DNA of 64,000 bases, taken from contig CM068583.1 of assembly GCA_035048485.1 (NCBI GenBank), positions 44,173,042 through 44,237,041 on the forward strand, read 5' to 3'. The translations under genes were made by a program, and so were the position numbers. Source of the DNA: Pteria penguin (Eukaryota > Mollusca > Bivalvia > Pterioida > Pteriidae). This document shows positions 22,701 to 32,800 of this stretch, piece after piece. The notes beneath the pieces were generated by a model that worked only from the letters and a program-made list of their open reading frames with translations, was not told where the DNA came from and made no database searches. Position 1 is the stretch's first letter; every line of letters starts with the position of its first letter.

Positions 22701-22896
22701 CGTCCCATTTGGGGCAGGCTTGGTGTAGTGGTTAAGCGCTTGGCTTGCGGCGCTGACGACCCGGGTTCGATTCCCGGGTTGCGCCACTATGTTTAAGAGG
22801 TTGGTAACCTCCTGCTTCCATGTCGCGATATAACTGAAATATTGTTGAAAGCGACGTAAAACACCAATCAGCCAACCAACCAACCTCGTCCCATTT
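22698..22896 (+). mobile_element. Full-length tRNA-derived SINE, copy A
   Basis: The element spans 22711-22883. Its tRNA-like head has an A box (tggtgtagtggttaagcg, 22721-22738) and a B box (ggttcgattcc, 22764-22774). A conserved non-tRNA body follows (gtcgcgatataactgaaata, gttgaaagcgacgtaaaaca) with an accaatcagccaaccaacca tail. A perfect 13-bp target duplication CCTCGTCCCATTT flanks it at 22698-22710 and 22884-22896. The ORF reading [20 protein letters not shown] is the SINE translated and is not a gene. Confidence 0.95.
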
Positions 22897-22969
22897 ATAT
22901 GTAGAGGAAACACTTTTTATGCAAGTTCCAGAAGTTGGATGGAATACATGCTGTCGATGAGCAGATCCT

Positions 22970-23035
22970 TCTCTCTCTTCCTCTCTCTTTGAGTGTGTGT
23001 ACGTGTGTGAGAGAGTATGTGTGTGTGTGTGTTTT
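22970..23035. repeat. Low-complexity CT/TG tract
   Basis: A ctctctcttcctctctcttt run is followed by interrupted (TG)n. It has no coding value. Confidence 0.8.
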
Positions 23036-23439
23036 TTATCGCTGTCCTTAAGCATGGAAGACAAATTCGGCGCATTCCTGAACAGATGTATGAAAAATGT
23101 TTGAACGAGTTTCAGAATATAGGGGAGGAACTCGAATTCGTATGTTCTATGAACAAGTAAATGTTTGAAATGCATTTATGGGAATTTTGGTATCAGAATA
23201 GTATCTTGGAACACCTGTGTGTTTGTTCTATATCTTGCTATAATAAACACATTGAAATGTATTTAGTATAGAAATTTAAAGAAGATAATTTTACTTGTCT
23301 AGTGTGTTGCAATTTGTGATATTGATAAGAGGCCAAAATCAGGCAGATAGTTCCAGTAAGAATATAAAACAGCAACTTCTAACACTGCATAATTACACCC
23401 CCCCCCCCAACGGTTAAATTTTCGAACAACTGGCCCGTG

Positions 23440-23810
23440 GGCAACAATTCTGAAATCCCTAAAGCTATGGCCCGGACATTGATTTACCCATCATATGCAC
23501 TGTGACCTTGCAGATATGACCTTGGTTCAAGTTTATGACATATTCTTGGGATCTAGGCAGCAATTCTGTAAAAGATTACTCAAATCCATGCATGGGGAAA
23601 AGTTGCAGCCGCACAAGGATTTAACTATCATATGCACTGTAACCTTGACCTTGCAAATATGACCTTAGGTTAAGGTAAGGACATAACGCCTTCCCCTTAT
23701 GACCATTTCTACCAAGTATGATGTTAATCCAACAAGGCATGTAGAAATTGTGCCTCGAGCAAACTGTTAAGGATGACGGACCAACAGACGGACGGACAGA
23801 CGTAACATAA
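23440..23810. repeat. Dispersed repeat related to 15.04-15.96 kb, inverted
   Basis: Phrases tcatatgcactgtgaccttg, cagatatgaccttggttcaa and a gacggacggacagacg end recur about every 150 bp. It is the inverted relative of the array at 15.04-15.96 kb. Confidence 0.75.
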
Positions 23811-24257
23811 TACGTCAAATACATAGATGAATAAAAATGAATAATATACAATTATGGACATCTGGCTAGATTAATAAACGGTAATATTTACAGGATTTGA
23901 AAGTATTAACCACAGCCATGCCTCATTCAATATTGTCATATCCAGTACATATTATAGCATATCCATTCAATCAAAAGCACACAACTGTTTTATTATAAAG
24001 TATAGTCTATTTATATGATGTATGATTTTCCGCATCTGTACATAGTCGTCAGTTTGCGTTTGACCATTGCGTGCTGCGTAATTTTTCATTAGTTTATGAC
24101 GTCATATTCTCTTTATGTCATGATCATTTACGAATTAGTAGGGCCGAATGGTGTGCGGTTACGTTTATGTTATTGACCTTCCACTAATCGTAAAAGAACG
24201 TGTCATTCTGAGGAATTTCAAAAGTTATACCAAAGACTATTAGTCGTTGGTCATACT

Positions 24258-24385
24258 TATGACGTCATAAACAAATACGTAAAACTCAAATAGCTCATTT
24301 TAAACTCTTCCACAAAGCATTGAAATGACATCATCCTAGGTCAGACAAAACTCCGACAAATCACGTATTTGTTAATGATGTCATA
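24258..24385. repeat. Inverted repeat with CRE-like core
   Basis: Arms 24258-24280 and 24363-24385 are 23 bp with two mismatches (tatgacgtcataaacaaata on the left). The left arm contains a perfect TGACGTCA at 24260-24267; another TGACGTCA lies at 24097-24104. It could be a foldback element end or a CREB/ATF-type site pair; function is not shown. Confidence 0.75.
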
Positions 24386-24899
24386 GATATAAAAGAACAG
24401 AAAATCCTCTTTTACGAACGACGGAATATTATTGGTTTATCACGTGTACGGTGTTCAGCCAATCAACACACATTTATAAGCAGGCTATATGAGAAATTTC
24501 ACTTATTCCAAATTTATTTCAGAAAATAAAGCAATATGTAATTTTGAAAAGCAATTATTACTACTTTCTTATAGCAAAAACATAGAGAACAAATATACAA
24601 TACATAAAAAATTGATATGATATAAATAAGACACTTCGATCAAAATATAAATATATATCACAGTTATGCTTTAACGTTTTAAGAAGTAAACTGGCGTATT
24701 CTACTCGCTGTTTTATCACAAAGTCGTTAATGCATATTTCATATAAAATAATAATAATAAATAGTAAACTGTTATAACAATACCTGCATCATATATACAT
24801 GTATGATCAAATAGACAAAAGTAGACAGGAATCTTAATATTCACTGAAGTGTGTAAACAGTAGCTCACTAAGATGGTATCCTTTGGCACAAATTTGATA

Positions 24900-25880
24900 C
24901 CTAATGTATGTGAACATGTGGTATAAAATTGCCAGATGGTGTACATGTGGTATTAGATTGTCAATTGATGTACATGTCATTTCGTTTACATGTGCTATTA
25001 GATTGCCAGGTAGTGTACATGTGGTATTAGATTGTACATGTGGTATTAGATTGTACATGTGGTATTAAATTACCAGGTACTGTGCATGTGGTATTAGATT
25101 GTCAGGTGGTGTACATGTGGTATTAGATTGTCAGGTGGTGTACATGTGGTATTAGATTGCCAGGTACTGTGCATGTGGTATTAGACTGTCAGGTAGTGTA
25201 CATGTACATGTGGTATTAGATTGCCAGGTACTGTGCATGTGGTAGTGGATTGTCAGGTAGTGTACATGTGACATTAAATTGCCATGTACTGTGCATGTGG
25301 TATTAGATTGTCAGTTGGTGTACATGTGATATTAGATTGCCAGGTAGGGTACATGTGGTATTAGATTGCCAGGTACTGTCCATGTGGTATTATATTGTCA
25401 GGTGATGTACATGTGGTATTATATTGCCAGGTATTGTGCATGTGGTATTAGATTGTCAGGTGGTGTACAAGTGGTATTAGATTGCCAGGGACTGTGGATG
25501 TGTTATTAGATTATCAGTTGGCTTACATGTGGTATTATATTGTCAGGTGGTGTACATGTGCTATAAGATTGTCAGGTGGTATACATGTGGCATTAGATTG
25601 TCAGGTGGTGTACATGTGGTATTATATTGTCAGGTGGTATACATGTGGTATTAGATTGCCAGTCGGTATTGTGCATGTGGTATTCGATTGTCAGGTGGTG
25701 TACATGTAGTATTAGATTGTCAGGTGGTGTACATGTGGTATTAGATTGTCAAGTGGTGTACATGTGGTATTAGATTGCCAGCCAGGTACTGTGCATGTGG
25801 TATTAGATTGTCAGGTGGTGTACATGTGGTGTTAGGTGCTAGGTATTACATATGGTATTCAAATCCCGGGTGGTATAATG
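24900..25880. repeat. 29-bp minisatellite, about 30 units, just downstream of the arrestin-domain gene stop
   Basis: The unit is close to gtacatgtggtattagattg followed by tcaggtggt, alternating with a variant ccaggtactgtgcatgtgg. It begins soon after 24900 and ends about 60 bp from the TAG at 25937-25935 of the minus-strand arrestin gene, so it probably lies in or beside its 3' UTR. ORFs here are artefacts of the repeat. Confidence 0.9.
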
Positions 25881-25934
25881 TGATGTTAGACTGCCAGATA
25901 GTGCAGATGTGGTACAAGATCCTCGTAGGATATG

Positions 25935-26095
25935 CTAGTTCCAGTTATAATAGGAGTAAGAAGGTGTCCACGTATTTGGAGCACTAGGGGTAGGTCCCAC
26001 GGCATTCTCGCTGGCAGGTTTTGCACTGCTTGAATCGTCATCGTCGACAGCTATTTGTGTAGGCCCAAATATACTAGGGGCGTATGAAGGTGGAG
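25935..26095 (-). CDS. Arrestin-domain gene exon 7 (PPSY tail)
   Basis: The acceptor cattttag is at 26097-26096 and the stop TAG at 25937-25935. It encodes PPPSYAPSIFGP, an acidic VDDDDSSS patch and a short aromatic end, YSYYNWN. PPSY is the likely WW-domain ligand. Confidence 0.9.
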
Positions 26096-29000
26096 CTAAA
26101 ATGTGAATTAAATCATAGATACATATAGTCATTATATCATAAATTTACTTGTGAATATGCGTGCCGATACAAAATACATTTTCAGTGTAACACCTTAAAC
26201 CAAGGCAAAATAAACAGTTTCGAAATTTATAATGCACCGATCCATTTTCATTTTTTAAAACAAGAAAGTGACATCATATCTATTGTGATGTTTGTTCGGC
26301 ATAACATGACATGATGCTAAATGCCATGTCTCGTATGAAAACTGGATCAGTAGATATAATATTGTTTCTGCATCATATAGATCTATACCGAAGTCATGTG
26401 CTTACTTCTCTGTTGTTTATATATGTTTTACGACCACCTATTGGACATTGGCCTATTCTGTGGTTATTGTATATTGAGGGTTTGATCATAAGGGAAGGTA
26501 GGTCCCACAATAACCGATTTATCTAGCCCTCTGATTGCATGTAACCGAATACTTTTGTAGCACCGTGTATATGTATTTGTCCTTTTCCTTTATTTTCTTT
26601 TTTGACTTTAAATTTATGGAGTGGGTTCTGTCGTGATTAAATCAGATCTGTAACTTTCTGTCTAATTAAGCATGTGCAGGACGGTACTCATATGTACATT
26701 GATAATAATAAAAATATGACTATATAACGTGCATACGTATAAGGGCAGTACTCACGGATATCGCTTGGCATGATCACCGCTGGTGGAGGAGGGTACATAG
26801 CATTTGACTGTGTGTGAAGGGAAGTCTGGGCAGGCGCTCCATACTGCTGGACAGTAGACTGCAGTGGTATGGTTCCTATGATAGATGGTACCAGTACGCA
26901 AAGGTTGAATGCCATTCCGCTCGGTACTACCTTTAACTGTAGAGGAGAATACTCTCGTTAAAACATAGTGAAATGTAGCAAACCACAGAGCTTTCGGCTC
27001 GTTACCCCACTTCAATTATACCGATATAATAATTATTATATCGGTATAACTGACGGGGCGACGAAATGAAAGTCCTGTAAGCGAACTAACATTTGAACAA
27101 AATCATCATTATCAATTAACAAGGAAATATGACACTTTCTTGCATTGAAATCCCAAAGCCAAAAAAAAAAAAAAAAACTGTCGAAAAAACTTTTAAAATT
27201 TGAATTTGGAAGGGAACCAAAATAACAATGCTTCTTAAATCATCCCTCTAGATCATTTCTAAGCATTCTGTGTGTCTCTGTATGCAGCCAGTTTGAAGAA
27301 GAAGATTGTCAAGAGAGGTTACTCTTTTGTGAATTACATTACTTTTGTCTGTAGTGGCACCACCTGTAAAGAGGTCTGGACGAAAATGACAGAATTTGAA
27401 GTGATCATAAGTGATTCACTCCTACCAAGTTTTATTAAAATCCTTCCAAAAGTTTTGCAGAAAAAGTTGAAAATATCAAAAATGCCCAACACCCCCCCCC
27501 CCTTTTTTTGTGGAAGTCTTAAAAACTTCATAAAAAATAAAAAAAAATTGAAATACTGACAAAATTCTTTCACAATAATATTCTTTACCATAATTATGAT
27601 CAAAATAGTCCATAAGAAATCATCATTATTAATTTACTGAAAACAATGACACTTTTCTGCATTGAAATTACTAAGTCCAAAAAAAACCCCATGTCCAAAA
27701 AAACGCCAAAATTTTGATTTTGGAACAGAACCAAAAATAACAACACTTCTTCACACATCCCTCTAGATCATTCCTATGCATTCAGTTTGTCCCTGTATGC
27801 ATCCGGTCTGAAGAAGAAGTTTGCCAAAGAAGGATACCCTCTGTGACTTACTTTTGCTTGTGGTGGCGCCACCTGTTGACGGATTGGGACAAAAAGCAAC
27901 AACACTTGTAGGGGACCATGAGTACTTTATTCTTATCAAGTTTCATAGAAATCTGTTAAGCGGTTCTTAAGAAGTCGAGATTGTGAAAAGTTTGCGACGG
28001 ACGGACGATGCCTTTGGCTCAGGTGAGCTAAAAAGGAAGTAGGCTGTCCTTAAATTACTGCCACCAAGCGACAACTCTGTTCGAATAAAATTTCAAATCG
28101 CGTCGAATTGAATGGTCCGTGAAAAGAGAGATTCATTCATTAATTTTCATTCTTCATCATTTCAAAAACTTACCGGTATAAGTTTGTCTCGAAATGTGTG
28201 CAAGTTGATCGTAATAAATACTTAAATAACTAAACGCTCATTATCATATAACAATTAATTATTTCCATTGTATCTTAAGGGGACACTATCCCCCAACCAC
28301 GTTTTATGGCATTAGAATAATAAATTTAGGCAATACGCTATTTTTCTAGGCTTGTTAAAGTTATAGAGTTTCCGTTAAATATAAAATTTTAAACTTAAAA
28401 TCAACAAAGATGCGGTAATTTAAAAGGAATTTATTAGAATTATTTTTCCCGTTTTAAAAGTCCTTTTATGGAATTCAAATCCGCCCATTTGCACATGCGC
28501 AGTTTGATATAAACAAAAGACGCCTTGTATTTCGAGGAGTTTCCGATGCGAGGGCCAAGAAAAAGAGGAAGAAAGAAACATTTAACGGACTTTGTTGTCA
28601 AAACGCTAAACAGCGTGCTCTTACCTCGCTCTCCATCATTGTTTTGGTGCGGTCACGTGATTGACACGTCATGCATATCATTAAAAAGGCATGGATTACG
28701 AGAAAATAAAAGCGATATATTGACGGCCGTGACTCGATTAATATGTGTATTTTTTAAAAAAGTTTTTTCGTATGCTTTCTAATAAATATCTAACTGACCT
28801 ATATAGATAGTTAAATACAGTACACATTTTTAAAACCCATATTATATGCCGAGGGACAGTGTCCGTTTAATGTCTGAATATGTATGCGTGAACTCAACGC
28901 TAGGATCATTTCCACTGTATTTCAATGTGTATGTTTAAACCATACGATAGGACTATTTTCATTGTATTTGAATGTGGATGTTTGAACTCCACACTAAAAT

Positions 29001-29804
29001 TCTTTCCAATGTATCTGAATGTGTATATTTGAACCTACGCTAGGATTATTTTCATTGTATTTAAAGCGGCACCTACTTGGCGCATGACACTAATATTTTA
29101 ATGTATATGACCGCAGTGATTAGATTAGAATATAGAACATAGTATACCTTTTAATTTTGTGTACCAGATGCGCATTTCGACAACTCATGTCCCTTCAGTG
29201 ATACTCGTGGCCGTAGCGTTATACTACTAGACCAATCTGCTCTATGATATGATATTAAAGTATATTATGTCTATATGTATTGTATATCATAAACGTCTGA
29301 CTTACTTCCACAAAGTAGTGAACGTTGATAATATTACAGTGGACAAGACCTGATGGCGGTATGGGAGGAATTACCAAGCGGGCACCATGGATGGACATAG
29401 GTTTACCGACGTCCAGTTCCCCTAACGACACCTCTGCTGCAGTAAAATCACACTCTCGTGTCTTACGGGGGGTGATGTACTCAACACGCTGTACGAAATA
29501 AAACATTTAATAATATAAACAGATTTATACATGTCTAAGATTAAGAATGACGCAAGTTCTTTCCTTGGAATATTTTATATGACCATGAAGGAAAGTGTAC
29601 AGCTGTGAGTTATAGAGTTAGAACAAGAATTGTCGCCATAGGGCAGACACAAATACCCCCATACCCGCCGACAACATGATTCTTTGACTATCGCCTTGAC
29701 TCCAGGTGAGAAGGGAAAGGTATAGGTATTATGAACTTGTGCAGTTGCTTTCCTTGGCTGTTGTGATGATTTTGACCCAAAAGGAGCAGGCTTTGTTGAA
29801 GGAC

Positions 29805-29879
<75 letters not shown>

Positions 29880-32800
29880 AACTGTGAGGCAAAGGTTCAA
29901 TATTTTGGGAAATTGCGAAATATGTGAAAGCCTAGAAAACATTTACTTATATCAATGTCCAGTACACTTGACCTTTTGATTCCAAAATCGATAGGGATCT
30001 CTATCGTCACATGGGGAGTCCATATGTCTGATATGGTGATTCTAAGCGAAAAAAGTTACATGTAAGAGTCCGGAAATGAGGCAGCTTTATCAATGTCCAG
30101 TACACCTGGCCTCTTACCTTTTGACTTTAAAATTGAAAGGGATCATCTTCGTGTCATGGGGAGTTTATATGTCCATTATACTGATTTAAGGTGAAAAGGT
30201 AAATTCATGACAGCCGGAAACCACTTACCTATATCAATGCCCAATACACTTGACCTTTGACCTTTTGACCCCAAAATCAATAGAGATCATCTTTATCTCA
30301 TAGGGAGTCTGTATGTATGGTATCTTGACTCTAGGGGGTAAAGATTTAAGGTATCTTGACTCTTGGTAAAAGGATAACACTACAGTGCCCGGAAACCATT
30401 TACCTGTATCAATGTCCAGTACACTTGACCTTTGACCTTTTGACCCCAAAATCAACAGGGATCACCCACATCTCATTAGGAGTCTGAATGTATGGTATTT
30501 TGACTGTAGGTAAAAGGAAAACGCTATGGAACATGGAAACCATTGCATCAACAGACGACCGATCAGACAAACCAACAGGCGGACAGCCTGATTCCAGTAT
30601 AACCCCCACATACAACTTTGTTGCAGGGGGTATAAATATAAAATTACAACTCAAAAAGATACATTCCCACAAATTTCTTGACAGAGAACGGTCATTCGAC
30701 ATCACAGAACAAGAACCTCCATCACATTACATAGCATTGCCAAGTTAATAGTACATCTAAATCATAAATACGGCGTACCTGTATGAGTAGGATGCGGATA
30801 TCTTTCATTTTCCTGTTGGAGTTGTTGACCACTTCTCCTTGCGGCATTATGACTTCTCCGGGCACGTATCCCATTCTCTCTATACTAATCTTGCCTGTGA
30901 TAGGCCCGGACTCACAGCACCAACAACACAGAGTTTTAAAGTCTTCGTTTTCTGCTCGACTCTAAGGTAAAGATATTTTTATTTCATTAATGATTTGAAA
31001 AGATTATCAATGTCCTTCTTAATGTAACTTCATCATTATTGATCATGGTATATAACAAAAAGGAAAGTATCCCCTATTTCAATTACTACATAAGTAGGAA
31101 GATAGGCATTTCGTCGAACTACCGGACAATACATAATGAGAACGATAAGTATTTGGTCGAACTACCGGACCATACATAATGAGAACGATGAGTATTTAGT
31201 CGAACTAATTGATCATACATAATGAGAACAATAGGTATTTAGTCGAACTATCGGACCATACATAATAAGAACGATTAGTGTTTAGTCGAACTAATTGATC
31301 ATACATAATGAGAACGATAAACATTTAGTCGAACTGCTGCACCACACATAATGAGAACGATGAGTATTTAGTCGAACTAATTGATCATACATAATGAGAA
31401 CAATAGGTATTTAGTCGAACTATCGGACCATACATAATAAGAACGATTAGTGTTTAGTCGAACTAATTGATCATACATAATGAGAACGATAGGCATTTAG
31501 TCGAACTACCGGACCATACATAATGAGAACGATTAGTGTTTAGTCGAACTACCGGACCATACATAATGAGAACGATTAGTGTTTAGTCGAACTACCGGAC
31601 CATACATAATGATGACGATAGGTATTTAGTCGAACTAATTGATCATACATAATGAGAACGATAGGCATTTAGTCGAGCTGACGGACCATACATAATGAGA
31701 ACGATAGGCATTTAGTCGAGCTGACGGACCATACATAATCAGAAAGATAGGTATTTAGTCGAACTACCGGACCATACATAGTGGGGACGATAGGCATAAG
31801 GTCAAACTACAAGACCATACATTATGAAGACGATAAGCATCAACTCAAAATACCAGACCATGCATAGTGAGAACGATAGGCATAAAGTCAAAATACCGGA
31901 ACATAAATAATGAAGACGACAAGTATCAGGTCAAGATACCGGAACATACATAATGGGGACGATAGGCATAAGGTCATAATTCCAGACCATACATGGTGAT
32001 GACGATAGGCATCAAGTCAAACTATCGGAACATAGACGGTTAAGACGATAACCATCAGGTCAAAATACCCGACCATATATGGTGAGGACGTTCAGCATCA
32101 AATCAGAATGTGAGCAATGTATTTGAATAAGGGTGTTAACAAGCGAACAGGAATTCTCGTCCACCTTGAAAAACAAAATCTCTGTTAACACTAGTTCTTT
32201 AAAAATACAATGTTTTACGTGGAATTCAAGCAAATCACTCGGGTAAAAATAAAACATAGGTCAATCTGGTATAACTGCCTTATAACATGCAAGATACATT
32301 ATTTATGATGTCTAGGAATGCTGTGTTATGACAATTCATACTGATGAGATATATCATATTGTTTCCTGTATATTGTACTACATGTGTATTTTACATCACC
32401 AGGCCATTTCACAAAAGTTTTTACGAAATTTTAAAGGATTTTTCGTAAATTTGACCTACACAGAATATCACTTTTTACGTCAATATGCAGAATATGAAAT
32501 GTTTTGTTGTATTTTGGGATGTTAAACATCACCATGAACTTAATAATTTCCAGTTCAGAATCCCCATTTGCAAAATCTGGGACCGAAAGTCACGAACAAA
32601 ATCTTTTAAATTTTCCTATGAACTTTTTGTGGAATGCTCAGTGTTTGATTCTTACCGATGCGTCTGGGGTTGTATTTAAATTGAATGGCGTTAACAAGGT
32701 AAGAAGACATGAGGTGCTAGTATCGAATGCCCATGGCCGATCTATATTTGCTGTCAACATGTATCGTACTCGTCCAATGTCAGTCTCGAAAGATGTTGGT

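Noticed and set aside
22720..22795. Possible genuine tRNA gene
   Set aside because: Boxes A and B are good, but the sequence continues into a conserved non-tRNA body with a target duplication, so it is a SINE head.
22293..22913. 206-codon minus ORF with [21 protein letters not shown]
   Set aside because: This is the SINE tRNA-like head and body read as protein; the same peptide appears at the SINE copies at 60.7 kb.
25482..25987. Plus ORFs with repeated HVVLDCQVVYMWYYIVRW
   Set aside because: Artefacts of the 29-bp minisatellite.
26752..27015. 87-codon ORF MKWGNEPKALWFATF...
   Set aside because: Overlaps arrestin exon 6 in another frame; the arrestin frame has family motifs and splice-phase support.
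28525..28782. Basic ORF RGPRKRGRKKHLTDF as a DNA-binding protein
   Set aside because: It lies inside the TTAA-flanked element; no recognisable domain, and composition alone is weak evidence.
29688..29942. ORFs with poly-Cys/Val or Thr/His
   Set aside because: Translation of the (CA)n microsatellite.
31098..32110. CRISPR-like array appearance
   Set aside because: The whole 43-bp unit is repeated with no unique spacers, and the host is an animal genome; it is a minisatellite. The same applies to 46.2-47.6 and 63.06-63.59 kb.
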